From Winogradskyella wichelsiae (GTDB taxonomy: Bacteria > Bacteroidota > Bacteroidia > Flavobacteriales > Flavobacteriaceae), in the NCBI RefSeq assembly GCF_013403925.1, contig NZ_JABFDJ010000006.1, positions 1-64,000 of the forward strand: DNA of 64,000 nt, given 5' to 3'. The translations under genes were made by a program, and so were the position numbers. The notes beneath the pieces were generated by a model, which made no database searches, was not told the DNA's origin, and was given only the letters and a program-made list of their open reading frames with translations. This document shows positions 38,858 to 48,331 of the stretch, piece after piece (positions within the stretch are counted from its first letter, which is position 1; each line of letters begins with the position of its first letter).

Positions 38858-40156
38858 ATGCTTTTAAAGGTTTTCAAAAATACAGTTTTATTCTCTATAA
38901 TTATTGGGATTTCATTGGTAACATTTTCATGTGGAAATAGCACAAACAAAGATGCTGGAAACTATAGCATAGATACTTTAGCTATTAACGACACACCAGC
39001 CCCGTTAAGTACATTAAATAAACAAAAAATTATTGTTGGTGCTAATAAAACGCAAGACTACCTTCCATTATTAAAAGGAAAACGTATTGCTATTGTAGCT
39101 AACCAGACCAGTGTAATTTTTAAAAATAGCAATTCTAAATCTAACGCTATAAATCAAACACATCTTGTAGATTCGTTATTAAATCTAAAAGTTGATGTAA
39201 AAAAAGTATTTGCACCAGAACACGGATTTAGAGGTGTTGCAGATGCAGGCGAAGTTGTAAAAGATGGCATTGATACTAAAACGGGTCTACCTATTATTTC
39301 ACTCTATGGTAAAAATAAAAAACCAAGTGCCGTGCAATTAAAGGGACTTGATCTTGTCGTTTTCGATATACAAGATGTTGGTGCTCGTTTCTATACTTAT
39401 ATTTCTAGTCTACATTATGTTATGGAAGCTTGTGCAGAGCAAAACATTCCGGTTCTCATATTAGACAGACCCAACCCAAACGGGCATTATATTGACGGTC
39501 CTATTTTAGAAAAAGAACATACTAGTTTTGTTGGTATGCACCCCATCCCTGTGGTTCACGGTATGACTATTGGCGAATACGCAAAAATGATTAATGGCGA
39601 AAGATGGCTAAAGAACGGAATAAAATGTGAATTGAGTGTCATTTCTGTTCAAAATTACAATCATCAGCTTCCTTATAATTTACCGATAAAACCGTCACCA
39701 AATTTACCTAACGAAGCGGCTATAAACCTGTATCCAAGTTTATGCTTTTTTGAAGGCACTAATATTAGTGTAGGACGCGGAACTGATAAGCAGTTTCAGG
39801 TTGTTGGCTCACCTATTTTCGCAAAGCAAGCATTACCATTTCAGTTTACACCAAAAGCTAATGAAGGTGCAAAATATCCTAAACATGAAAATAAAGTTTG
39901 TTTTGGTTATGACTTATCTAAGGAAGCACATTTAGATGCCCTTAATTTAAAATGGTTAATTGAATTCTATAATAAAGACAAAAAATCAGGCTCTAAAGGT
40001 CCCTTTTTTACTGACTTTTTTACATTATTAGCAGGAACAAAAAAACTACAACAACAAATAGAATCTGGGTTATCTGAAAGCGAAATTAGAGCCACTTGGA
40101 AAGATGGCTTAGTTGCTTTTAGTGTTACACGAAATAAGTATTTATTGTATAAATAG
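38858..40156 (+). CDS. DUF1343 lipoprotein, NamZ-type exo-N-acetylmuramidase
   Basis: A 432-residue protein of the DUF1343 family, whose characterised member NamZ removes terminal N-acetylmuramic acid from peptidoglycan fragments. Conserved sequence includes GKRIAIVANQTS (about 80-91), FAPEHGFRG (about 118-126) and FDIQDVGARFYTYISSLH (about 166-183), with the IERGTDKQFQ-like segment later (here VGRGTDKQFQ). A hydrophobic leader (LFSIIIGISLVTFSC) with Cys25 suggests an envelope lipoprotein. Start ATG 38858 is the only reasonable one. It ends 12 bp from the convergent phosphodiesterase gene. Confidence 0.85.
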   Translation: MLLKVFKNTVLFSIIIGISLVTFSCGNSTNKDAGNYSIDTLAINDTPAPLSTLNKQKIIVGANKTQDYLPLLKGKRIAIVANQTSVIFKNSNSKSNAINQTHLVDSLLNLKVDVKKVFAPEHGFRGVADAGEVVKDGIDTKTGLPIISLYGKNKKPSAVQLKGLDLVVFDIQDVGARFYTYISSLHYVMEACAEQNIPVLILDRPNPNGHYIDGPILEKEHTSFVGMHPIPVVHGMTIGEYAKMINGERWLKNGIKCELSVISVQNYNHQLPYNLPIKPSPNLPNEAAINLYPSLCFFEGTNISVGRGTDKQFQVVGSPIFAKQALPFQFTPKANEGAKYPKHENKVCFGYDLSKEAHLDALNLKWLIEFYNKDKKSGSKGPFFTDFFTLLAGTKKLQQQIESGLSESEIRATWKDGLVAFSVTRNKYLLYK

Positions 40157-40168
40157 ATTAATGTTTAT

Positions 40169-41056
40169 TTATAGCTTAAGAATTTTTATAAGCACATTAG
40201 GATAGTCTGTAATGATTCCATCCACATTCCAGGCTATCATTTGCTTCATATCCGTTTCTGTATTTACTGTCCAAGGAATAACTTGAAAACCTTCTTTTTG
40301 ATAATTTGAAATAGACGCTTCTGATAACAATTTAAAATAAGGACTTATAATTTCGGGTTGAAACGATAGTAAATTCAACTTTTCATTAATGATTTCATCG
40401 TCTTCCACTAATAAAGCCAAAGGTATTTTACGTGCTTGTACCTTTACTTCTTCAAGAATAGCAATATCAAAAGACTGTAGATTTATACGACTAAGCATGT
40501 CGTGTTTATTTATTTCTTCTAAAATTAAAGCGACATAAGCTTCTGGTTGTGGTGTAAAAATATCATAATAACTGGGGTCTGATTTTATTTCAATATTAAA
40601 CTTAACATTCGATTTTTTAGTTTTTACTAAATCGAAAACTTCTGATATTAGAGGTTTATACGTTTTAAACTTTTCTTGATTTGGATAAATTGGATGGAAT
40701 TTTGTACCACAATCAAATGTTTTAATTTCATCGTAATTCATTTTATATAAATTGTAAGCCCCCTCTGACGAATCTGGAATAACAGTACCTTCAGAACTTA
40801 AACAAATTACAGGATTCATGTAGGGCTCATGAGAGACAACAACTTTACCATCTTTAGAAATTACAATATCTAATTCTAAAGTTTCTACACCGAGATCTAT
40901 TCCTTTTTCAAAGGCAGCTAAAGAATTCTCAGGCATTAAACCTCTGCAACCTCTATGGCCTTGAACGTTCATTTTCTTTTTTGAATCACAACTCATCATT
41001 AATACTAAGGTTAATAAACTAATTATCAATTTTTGTTGAAAGTGTCGTTTTTTCAT
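40169..41056 (-). CDS. Glycerophosphodiester phosphodiesterase lipoprotein
   Basis: A 295-residue GDPD-family enzyme that hydrolyses glycerophosphodiesters from phospholipid breakdown. The catalytic HRGCRGLMPENSLAAF with His34 and Glu43 is present, as are ELDIVISKDGKVVVSH with the second His, and the C-terminal WTVNTETDM..DGIITDYP. A lipoprotein signal ends at Cys23 (LVLMMSC), so it probably works in the periplasm or outer membrane. Its first 38 bases overlap the end of the hydroxylase gene, indicating a tight operon. Confidence 0.92.
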   Translation of the reverse strand: MKKRHFQQKLIISLLTLVLMMSCDSKKKMNVQGHRGCRGLMPENSLAAFEKGIDLGVETLELDIVISKDGKVVVSHEPYMNPVICLSSEGTVIPDSSEGAYNLYKMNYDEIKTFDCGTKFHPIYPNQEKFKTYKPLISEVFDLVKTKKSNVKFNIEIKSDPSYYDIFTPQPEAYVALILEEINKHDMLSRINLQSFDIAILEEVKVQARKIPLALLVEDDEIINEKLNLLSFQPEIISPYFKLLSEASISNYQKEGFQVIPWTVNTETDMKQMIAWNVDGIITDYPNVLIKILKL

Positions 41057-41861
41057 AATTTTGAAATGGTTGTTTTAGTAATTCTTTAAGGTTACTATTC
41101 TTAACTTCATCTGGAAAAACATCCACTCCGTAAATCAATTTTTCTCTATCTAAATATCTGTAAGTTCCGAGTAAACGATCCCAAACACTAAATATATTTC
41201 CGTAGTTAGAATCTGTATATGGTAATCTATAATGATGATGTACTTTATGCATATCTGGGGAAACAATAAAATAACTTAATGCTTTATCTAAACGCTTAGG
41301 CATTTTAATATTTGCATGCGTAAATTGTGTAAATATCAGTGACATCGCTTGATAAATCATAACAAGAGCAATTGGTGTGCCCACCAAAAACACCCCCAGT
41401 AGTGTGAACGCAAAACGAATTAAGCTCTCTATAGGATGATGCCTATTAGCTGTCGTAGTATCTACTTTATGATCTGTATGATGTACCAAATGCACCATCC
41501 AAAGTGGTTTTATTTTATGCTCTACGTAATGTGCTAAATATGCCCCAAAAAAATCGAGTAGAATAACACCTAACAATGCATATAACCATAACGCCATTTC
41601 TGGCAACCAATTAATAATTCCAAAATTATTAACAGTGACCCAATCAGATAACCGTAATAATAAAAACGCTAAAGCAAAATTTATTGTAATTGTAGTTAGT
41701 GTAAAAAATAGATTAGGAACAGCGTGTTTCCATTTTTTATACTTGTAATTAAACAATGGCAAACTACCTTCTAGCAGCCAAAAAAAGGTAAGACCACCTA
41801 CTAAAACAAGACTTCTATGTAAAGAAGGAATTGTTTCAAAATACTTAATTATGGTTTCCAA
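41019..41861 (-). CDS. Sterol desaturase/fatty acid hydroxylase family protein
   Basis: A 280-residue integral membrane di-iron enzyme. The histidine boxes HYVEH, HLVHHTDH and HHP, and HKVHHHY are all visible (about residues 110-235), separated by several membrane helices. Family members hydroxylate or desaturate sterols, fatty acids or ether lipids; the substrate here is unknown, and bacterial members are mostly lipid-modifying. It is 5 bp after the thioredoxin-like gene and overlaps the phosphodiesterase gene, so a lipid-remodelling operon is a fair inference. Confidence 0.9.
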   Translation of the reverse strand: METIIKYFETIPSLHRSLVLVGGLTFFWLLEGSLPLFNYKYKKWKHAVPNLFFTLTTITINFALAFLLLRLSDWVTVNNFGIINWLPEMALWLYALLGVILLDFFGAYLAHYVEHKIKPLWMVHLVHHTDHKVDTTTANRHHPIESLIRFAFTLLGVFLVGTPIALVMIYQAMSLIFTQFTHANIKMPKRLDKALSYFIVSPDMHKVHHHYRLPYTDSNYGNIFSVWDRLLGTYRYLDREKLIYGVDVFPDEVKNSNLKELLKQPFQNYEKTTLSTKIDN

Positions 41862-41866
41862 TAATT

Positions 41867-42766
41867 TTAAGAATTAAGGTTTATTAGCAATTCTGCTTTC
41901 TTCAAATTTACTGAAGAAATTTTAGATCTCAATAACCCTGCTTCTGTTTCATCCCCTAAAATACGGTAAGATGTATAATATAAAAAGTCTACAAACCTTT
42001 GATTTTTTGGTTCTATAGCTTCTTTCTCCATCCGTTTTAACATTCTTAAAACCTTTTTTGGGCGTTTTAATATTAAATATTGTTGTATTCTAGATAGCGC
42101 TACTCTTTGTGTTAATCCTAATTGATTTTCTTCAGGATTATCTGCTATATGTTCTACTGCTTCATCGAGATAAATCATTGCTAAATCTATAATGTTCTCT
42201 CTTATACTTTCTTTCATATATAATGAATAATCTAAATATTTTGAAGCCAAGTAATAAGCTGAATAAAAATCTGATTTGTCGTTATAACCATTTAATTCAG
42301 GTGAGACAAACTCTGTATTTAAACCATAATCTAAAATGATTTTTGTGATATTTTGATAGCCTTCTGGTTGATTTGAAACATTTAAAATATTGCCGTTTAC
42401 ATCCATTATTTTAATAGAGTCGTCATTAAACTTATCAATATATTTCTGTGATTGTTTGTCTTTAATTTTCTCGTATAAATCTGCATATTCAAATTCATTA
42501 ACAATAACAGGCACAAAGTAGTCCCATATTAAAGGACTTACCTCTTCATTCTCAAATAAATTTTGAACAAAAACAGTATTCCCCTTTTCATTATTTACAA
42601 CAACCTGATACTTATAATCGGTAGTATCTTCCCAAACCATCAATACCATCTTATTTTGAGATAAAGCCAATTTTTGGGCGATATCTAAATTAGTCATCCA
42701 TGCTTGTGCATGCGACACATTAATAATAAAGAATAAAAACAAAAATTTTATAAATAGATTTTTCAT
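41867..42766 (-). CDS. Secreted thioredoxin-fold-like protein
   Basis: A 299-residue exported protein with a signal peptide ending SHAQAWM. The segment with KLALSQNKMVLMVWED (about 30-47), then a long helical C-terminus (about 150-299), resembles the start of a thioredoxin-fold domain of the DUF255 or thioredoxin-like type, but the CxxC motif is missing. The C-terminal half is rich in helices and may be TPR-like. First gene of the operon with the fatty acid hydroxylase and phosphodiesterase. Function unknown. Confidence 0.7.
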   Translation of the reverse strand: MKNLFIKFLFLFFIINVSHAQAWMTNLDIAQKLALSQNKMVLMVWEDTTDYKYQVVVNNEKGNTVFVQNLFENEEVSPLIWDYFVPVIVNEFEYADLYEKIKDKQSQKYIDKFNDDSIKIMDVNGNILNVSNQPEGYQNITKIILDYGLNTEFVSPELNGYNDKSDFYSAYYLASKYLDYSLYMKESIRENIIDLAMIYLDEAVEHIADNPEENQLGLTQRVALSRIQQYLILKRPKKVLRMLKRMEKEAIEPKNQRFVDFLYYTSYRILGDETEAGLLRSKISSVNLKKAELLINLNS

Positions 42767-42814
42767 AAGGTATTTTCTCTTTAAGCATCAAAAATTATTC
42801 CGAAGGTTATTCAT

Positions 42815-43309
42815 TTACTTAGGAATCCTCTTTTTCATTTGTTCCACAATATTAAATGCAGCTGGACAAATAGCTACATTTTTTAAGGTTAAGTTAGAGA
42901 TTTGCTGAAACTTTTTACGATCTGTATGCGGAAACTCACTGCAAGCCTTTGGCCGAACATTGTAAATAGAACAGTAATTATCTGCTCCTAAAAAGGTACA
43001 AGGTACCGATTGTAAAACATAATCATTTTCGTCATCTAAATGCAGATAAGTTTCTATAAACTGCTGCTCTTTCATTTTAAAAAATTTTGAAATACGCTGT
43101 ATATCTTTAGAGGTAAACAAAGGCCCTGTAGTTTTACAACAATTAGCACAATCTAAGCAGTCGGTACGTTCAAATTCTTCTTCATGCAATTCTTGCATTA
43201 TATAATCTAACTGCGTAGGTGGTTTCTTTTTTAGCTTCGTAAAAAAGATTTTATTCTCCTTATGCTTATCTTTGGCGAGCTTTGGAAGGTTATTAATTTG
43301 GTCTTGCAT
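42815..43309 (-). CDS. YkgJ-family cysteine cluster protein
   Basis: A 164-residue cytoplasmic protein with the zinc- or iron-binding cysteine cluster of the YkgJ/CxxCxxCC family: DCLDCANCCKTTGP near residues 53-66, then CTFLGADNYCSIYNVRPKAC near 104-123, and a further Cys near 148. Biochemical function is unproven. It is divergent from the methyltransferase at 43389, with a 79-bp gap. Confidence 0.88.
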   Translation of the reverse strand: MQDQINNLPKLAKDKHKENKIFFTKLKKKPPTQLDYIMQELHEEEFERTDCLDCANCCKTTGPLFTSKDIQRISKFFKMKEQQFIETYLHLDDENDYVLQSVPCTFLGADNYCSIYNVRPKACSEFPHTDRKKFQQISNLTLKNVAICPAAFNIVEQMKKRIPK

Positions 43310-43388
43310 AGTACAAATTTAAGTAAAGTTCTCGATTCATATCCGAGAAAACAAAAATCACTCCACTAAGTTTTAGGAATAATTATAT

Positions 43389-44084
43389 ATGAAAGATATT
43401 TTTGGACAAGCGTTATTAGATTATCAAAACGGTAATTATTCTGAAGACTTAATCACTTCAACAAACATTTCAGATGAAGACCATTTACCACTTCCTTATT
43501 TATTTAGAAGTTATGCCGAAATGCCCAAATTAGAACAAGAGGCATTAAAAATAAGTGAAGGTAAAATATTAGATGTTGGTTGTGGTTCTGGAAGTCATTC
43601 TTTATGGTTACAAGAAAAAGGATTCCAAGTAAAAGCGATAGACAGCTCTAAAGGAGCTATTGAAGTTGCTAAAAAACGTGGCGTTTTACATGCTGAACTA
43701 AAACCCCTTTTAGAAGAAACTGAAACTTTTGATACCATTTTATTACTGATGAATGGCACCGGAATTTTTCAAGAGTTATCTGAAGTTAGTAAACATTTAA
43801 ACCATCTAAAATCGTTATTAAATACTGATGGCCAAATTTTGATTGATTCTTCTGATATTTCTTACATGTATGAAGATGAAGATGGCGGAATGTGGTTAGA
43901 TTTAAACCAAAGTTATCCTGGTGAATTAGATTATTTCTTATCTTATAAAGGTAAAAAAGAAAAGCCTATGAAATGGCTCTATTTAGATTTTGAAACTCTA
44001 AAAACAGCTTGTTTGACTGTGGGGTTAAAATGCGAAAAAGTAATGGATGGCGAACACTTTGATTATTTAGCTAGACTTTCTTAA
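43389..44084 (+). CDS. Class I SAM-dependent methyltransferase
   Basis: A 231-residue methyltransferase with motif I ILDVGCGSGSHSLWL near residues 58-72, an acidic motif II (KAIDSSKGAIEVAKKRG) near 80-96, and a later TFDTILLLMNGTGIF segment at motif IV. No extra domain. The substrate cannot be assigned. Its last 4 bp overlap the convergent end of the frameshifted secreted-protein gene. Confidence 0.85.
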   Translation: MKDIFGQALLDYQNGNYSEDLITSTNISDEDHLPLPYLFRSYAEMPKLEQEALKISEGKILDVGCGSGSHSLWLQEKGFQVKAIDSSKGAIEVAKKRGVLHAELKPLLEETETFDTILLLMNGTGIFQELSEVSKHLNHLKSLLNTDGQILIDSSDISYMYEDEDGGMWLDLNQSYPGELDYFLSYKGKKEKPMKWLYLDFETLKTACLTVGLKCEKVMDGEHFDYLARLS

Positions 44085-44759
44085 TTGCAATTTGAATTAT
44101 AAAATCTGATAATATCTTGCAAATCTTCCTTTTTAAACTCTTTCGTTTCTATTTTAACTTTAAGAACTGGGCAATCTTCAAAATATTCCATCGCTCTTTT
44201 TCTAAAAGACTTTATTAAACTTACTTGATTGAAAATTTCAGGTGTTTCGCCATCTTTTAATATCATTACCTGATTGTGAATCCCCATGTAACCCGGATGA
44301 TAAATTGGTGCCATATTTGGTGCTCCTGTACCTGGCATAAATCCTCCTCCAGATTGTACAGACACAGTTCTACCAACCAATTTTAAAGTCCCATACACCA
44401 ATATTTCTGCAAACCCCATTTTAGTTTGTCTATCATTTAAATAAATAGGAATGTAAGTTTCATCTCTTGTCTTCTCTATTCGAGTATCATTTACCCGCTC
44501 TTTATATGCAATGGTAAAAACAATACTATCGACCTCTTCTGGTTGATATTTAGACTTCTTAGCTTTTTTATCTGCCTTAAATTTAAGTTGCTCTTTTTTT
44601 AAGATTTAAACCATCCGACATCATGGGTATCTTAGCTAAACCTGTTAACACTTTTTGATTTTTAAGATAAACAACTGCATCTGTCCAACCGTATTGAGCA
44701 AAAGTAAAATTTGAACAAAACACTAAGAACAATAACGTGTAAAGAGACTTTTTTATCAT
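44081..44759 (-). pseudogene. Secreted protein gene interrupted by a one-base frameshift
   Basis: The frame from ATG 44759 encodes a signal peptide (MIKKSLYTLLF..FTFAQ) and continues to a stop at 44583. A second frame, offset by one base, resumes at the same place and runs to 44081. The joint lies in a run of seven A on the minus strand (44594-44600). With six A the frames join as NLKKEQLKFKADKK, giving one protein of about 225 residues that starts 9 bp after the amidohydrolase gene. It may be a pseudogene, a sequencing error or transcriptional slippage. Function unknown. Confidence 0.85.
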
Positions 44760-44768
44760 AACTATTTA

Positions 44769-46388
44769 TTATTGCGCTTCTCCACCTACAACCGTTTTTA
44801 ATACTTTAATATGAGGAATAACACTTGTATTAACTGACATAATATCTTTATCTAGAATAATAAAATCGGCAAACTTACCAACTTCGATACTTCCTTTTTC
44901 ATGTTCTTCAAAATTAGAGTAAGCTGCCCAAATGGTCATTCCTCTTAAAGCTTCTTCTCTACTTAATGCGTTTTCCATTTGAAAACCTCCTTCAGGATAT
45001 TGCTTTAAATCTTGTCTTGCCACAGCCGCATAGAACGTTAAAAACGGGCTTACCTTTTCTACAGGAAAATCTGTTCCTAATGCAACTTTCCCATAAGCTT
45101 CTAATAATTGCTTATAAGCATAAGCACCTTTAATACGCTTTTCTCCTACTCTATCTTCTGCCCAATACATATCGCTTGTAGCATGGGTTGGTTGTATAGA
45201 TGGCATTATATTTTTGTATAATTCAAAATCTTCAGGTGAAACAATCTGAGCATGTTCTACTCTCCATCGTCTATCTTCTTTTCCTGCTAAAACCTTACTA
45301 TAGGTTTCTAATATGGCATGATTTGCCGAATCTCCGATAGCATGCGTGTTCATTTGAAATTCTGAATTTGCAATACGCTCAGCAGACTTTTTCATAGTTT
45401 CTAAATCCGTAACCAATAATCCTAAATGTCCTGGTTTATCTGAATATGGTTCGCGCAGCATTGCGCCTCTAGATCCTAAAGCACCATCGGCATAAAACTT
45501 AAATGAACGTACATTAAGATAATCTGTTTTAGTAATTCCCTTATCTAAATAGTAATCTAAATTCTCTTTTGTATGAGAAACCATGGCGTAAATACGCATT
45601 TTTAATTCTCCAGCTTTTTGAAGACTATCAATCACCTCAATAGCCTCTCTATTTAAACCTGCATCATCAACAGTTGTTAACCCTAAATCAAAACACATTT
45701 TTTGTGCTTCTAATAATGCTGTTGTTATATCAGATTTTGTTGGTTTTGGCCAATGGTCCATTACCAAGCTTTCTGCATTATCTATTAAAATACCAGTTAG
45801 CTTACCGTTTTCTACTACAACTTCACCCCCTTCAATCTTACTATCTATAGTTACATTCCCTAAATCTAAAGCTGCTTGGTTAGCTAATATAGCATGTCCA
45901 TCTATTCGTGTTAGTGCAATTGGTGTATGCGGATAAAGCTGATCTAAGAGGTTCTTATTAGGGAATTCTTTAACCTCCCAATCGTTTTGATCCCAGCCTC
46001 GACCTAAAATATATTCATTATTATTTTTATTCTGAAAATTTAATAAGCGTTTCATCATTTCCTCAAAACTCTTCGTATCAAATAAATTAACCGATTGCTG
46101 ATTAAAACCTAACCCTAAAAAATGACAATGTGCATCAATTAACCCTGGTACAATTGTATTTCCGTCTGCATTGATAGTATCTGCAGCTCTATATTTATTA
46201 TCCATTTCTGAAGTTGTCCCCACAGCAATAATTTTACCGTCTTTAACGACAAACGATTCCGCCTTACTAAAAGCATCATCTACGGTGTAAATATTAGCAT
46301 TGGTAACTATTAAATCTACTTCTTGTTTCCCTTTTTCGCAAGACATAAAAAAGAATACAGCCAACAATAAAGAGGCATTTTTGCTCAT
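44769..46388 (-). CDS. Amidohydrolase lipoprotein, YtcJ-like
   Basis: A 539-residue metal-dependent amidohydrolase. The HxH motif DAHCHFLGLG (about 84-93), HAIGDSANHA (about 349-358), VEHAQIV (about 379-385) and the final metal-site ALGTDFPVE (about 440-448) match the YtcJ/AepA branch, which acts on imides, ureas or phenyl-type amides with poorly known substrates. I start it at ATG 46388 (MSKNASLLLAVFFFMSC), which gives a lipoprotein signal; the frame extends 15 codons further up to 46433. It precedes the frameshifted secreted gene by 9 bp and is probably in the same operon. Confidence 0.85.
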   Translation of the reverse strand: MSKNASLLLAVFFFMSCEKGKQEVDLIVTNANIYTVDDAFSKAESFVVKDGKIIAVGTTSEMDNKYRAADTINADGNTIVPGLIDAHCHFLGLGFNQQSVNLFDTKSFEEMMKRLLNFQNKNNNEYILGRGWDQNDWEVKEFPNKNLLDQLYPHTPIALTRIDGHAILANQAALDLGNVTIDSKIEGGEVVVENGKLTGILIDNAESLVMDHWPKPTKSDITTALLEAQKMCFDLGLTTVDDAGLNREAIEVIDSLQKAGELKMRIYAMVSHTKENLDYYLDKGITKTDYLNVRSFKFYADGALGSRGAMLREPYSDKPGHLGLLVTDLETMKKSAERIANSEFQMNTHAIGDSANHAILETYSKVLAGKEDRRWRVEHAQIVSPEDFELYKNIMPSIQPTHATSDMYWAEDRVGEKRIKGAYAYKQLLEAYGKVALGTDFPVEKVSPFLTFYAAVARQDLKQYPEGGFQMENALSREEALRGMTIWAAYSNFEEHEKGSIEVGKFADFIILDKDIMSVNTSVIPHIKVLKTVVGGEAQ

Positions 46389-46464
46389 CTTAATTAAACG
46401 TGATAATGGGTAATCGTAATTTTGAAATTTCATCTATTTAGGTTTATTGATATGTAAAAATAAC

Positions 46465-46492
46465 AAAAGCGCTCCGATTAAGGAACGCTTTT
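46465..46492 (-). terminator. Terminator after the beta-barrel gene
   Basis: AAAAGCGTTCC and GGAGCGCTTTT arms, 11 bp with one U-G pair and a 6-base loop, followed by GTTATTTTT on the minus strand. It separates the barrel gene from the amidohydrolase. Confidence 0.8.
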
Positions 46493-46546
46493 AAATTGTA
46501 ACTTGGTTATTTATAGTACAAAATAGCTTCTAATAACTACTTATTT

Positions 46547-48277
46547 TTAAAAATCGAATTGATATGTTGCACCTGCTAAGACTTGAATGCCTTGAACGGG
46601 ATAATTTAACCAACGTTCATAATTTTGACTTGCTAAATTATTACCCTTAGCAAAAATAGATAACTGATCGTTTATTTTATAACCGACATGCAGATTAGCA
46701 TCAAAATAACTATCTAAACTTACCGTTGTTATGGTTGTGTTTAAAGGATTTAACACATCATAAAATGTAGCTTGATCTTTACGTTCTCCTACAAAGAACA
46801 TACTAGCACCTGCAGACCATTTTTTTGAAATTTGATAATCTAAAAATACAGATGCTGTAAGATCTGGTAAATTCCAGGCTTCAGATTCATTATCTGTACT
46901 ATACCCATAATATTCTCCTTTTAGACCTAACGTAAAATTTCTATTTAAATCTACATTCAGCTCACCTGCCACAGAAAACGTAGTTACATCATCATAGGCA
47001 ACATTAAATGAATTTCCGTATTGATACTCTGTTAAAGCTGCACTTGGCACTTCATTTGATTTGTACAAAGCTTTATTTTTCTCAGAAGTATAATTCGCTT
47101 TTAAATTATAACCAATATTGCTAGATAACTTCCCTTTTACTCCAACAAATGTTTTGTATTGCTGATTGGTTGGTGTAACAAATAAGCTAGGTGATACAAA
47201 TGGATTTTCATTTACAAAATCGTAATAAGAATTTTGAATTAAATCTCCTTTAAGCCCCCCAAAAGCGATTAATATTTCGTCTACTAAACGGTAAGTTGCT
47301 TCGATGTTTGGATAAATATAAAACTTATTATTGCTAAATTCTGTGTCATTAAGGTATGCCAATTTAACTCCCAAATCTAGAGTTAATTCATCTTGAATAA
47401 GTTGGTAATAAGGTGCAAACCCGAAAGTAACATTACCATAATTAATTTCGCCAATGTTATAGTAATCGCGATCAAAAGTACCGCTGATATAATCTATAGA
47501 AAACTCTGATTTAATAACAGCATCTTGCACTTCAAAATCAAAGCCCGACTTAGCTACCAATCTATTTTCGGCTGAATCGTGATTATCTCCAAAGTGTCTA
47601 AAACGAAGACTTGCATCTTTTACAATAGCATCTTCAAAATCAATTTTACCACCCACATACAAATCGTTATAAGTCTGCCCCGAATCAATATCATTCAATA
47701 CACTTTCATCATAAAAATCTTGTGGTACACCGTACCAATTGTAGGTTTGTAAATTAAAACCTCCATCGACTTGCCATGTAAAATCTCTATCACTTTTTTT
47801 GTAATAAGCATTTAACATCGTTTTAGAAAAATTATCATCTAATTCTACACCATCAATACCACCTTGCGATGAATGATGACTAAAATAACCACCTACATTT
47901 TCATCCCTACTCAGTTCATGATTTAGATAAACCTCACCTAAAATAGTGGTGTAAGAACCAACTCCTAACGACGCATAATTATCATACAATTTTATAGACT
48001 TAGCCTTATCTACCGTTGCTGCTTTACCCTTTGCAGGTGTAAATGTTGAAGCTACAGGAATTGAAAATATATTATACTTTATTTCCTTTTTCTTAACCGC
48101 ATTAGAATCGTTTAACTTCGGATTATCTTTAATTTTAAAAGCATCTGAAATTGTTGGTGTATATGGTCTTATAACGTTTACCGTTTGATCTCCAAGAGTA
48201 TCTTTGGTACGCTCTTGAGCAAAACTAAAAGCTGCACTCAAGGTAAACATTGATAATATTAAATATTTAATTTTCAT
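46547..48277 (-). CDS. Outer-membrane beta-barrel protein (plug-less TonB-receptor type)
   Basis: A 576-residue protein with signal peptide (MKIKYLILSMF..FSFAQ), an extended N-terminal segment rich in Lys/Pro (about 30-90), and a barrel of amphipathic strands ending YQFDF with a terminal aromatic residue. It resembles the barrel of TonB-dependent receptors (DLTASVFLDYQISKKW, LSIFAKGNNLASQNYERW) but lacks a plug domain. It follows the 1007-residue TPR gene by 54 bp, so the two are likely co-transcribed and may form a transport or assembly complex. Confidence 0.8.
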   Translation of the reverse strand: MKIKYLILSMFTLSAAFSFAQERTKDTLGDQTVNVIRPYTPTISDAFKIKDNPKLNDSNAVKKKEIKYNIFSIPVASTFTPAKGKAATVDKAKSIKLYDNYASLGVGSYTTILGEVYLNHELSRDENVGGYFSHHSSQGGIDGVELDDNFSKTMLNAYYKKSDRDFTWQVDGGFNLQTYNWYGVPQDFYDESVLNDIDSGQTYNDLYVGGKIDFEDAIVKDASLRFRHFGDNHDSAENRLVAKSGFDFEVQDAVIKSEFSIDYISGTFDRDYYNIGEINYGNVTFGFAPYYQLIQDELTLDLGVKLAYLNDTEFSNNKFYIYPNIEATYRLVDEILIAFGGLKGDLIQNSYYDFVNENPFVSPSLFVTPTNQQYKTFVGVKGKLSSNIGYNLKANYTSEKNKALYKSNEVPSAALTEYQYGNSFNVAYDDVTTFSVAGELNVDLNRNFTLGLKGEYYGYSTDNESEAWNLPDLTASVFLDYQISKKWSAGASMFFVGERKDQATFYDVLNPLNTTITTVSLDSYFDANLHVGYKINDQLSIFAKGNNLASQNYERWLNYPVQGIQVLAGATYQFDF

Positions 48278-48331
48278 TATTAAAATATTAGTATTAGAAT
48301 TTTAACGATTAAATCTCTTTCCTGGTATTGG

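Noticed and set aside
43314..43321. TAAATTTG box before the YkgJ-family gene
   Set aside because: It lies only 5 bases from the ATG, so transcription would start inside the gene.
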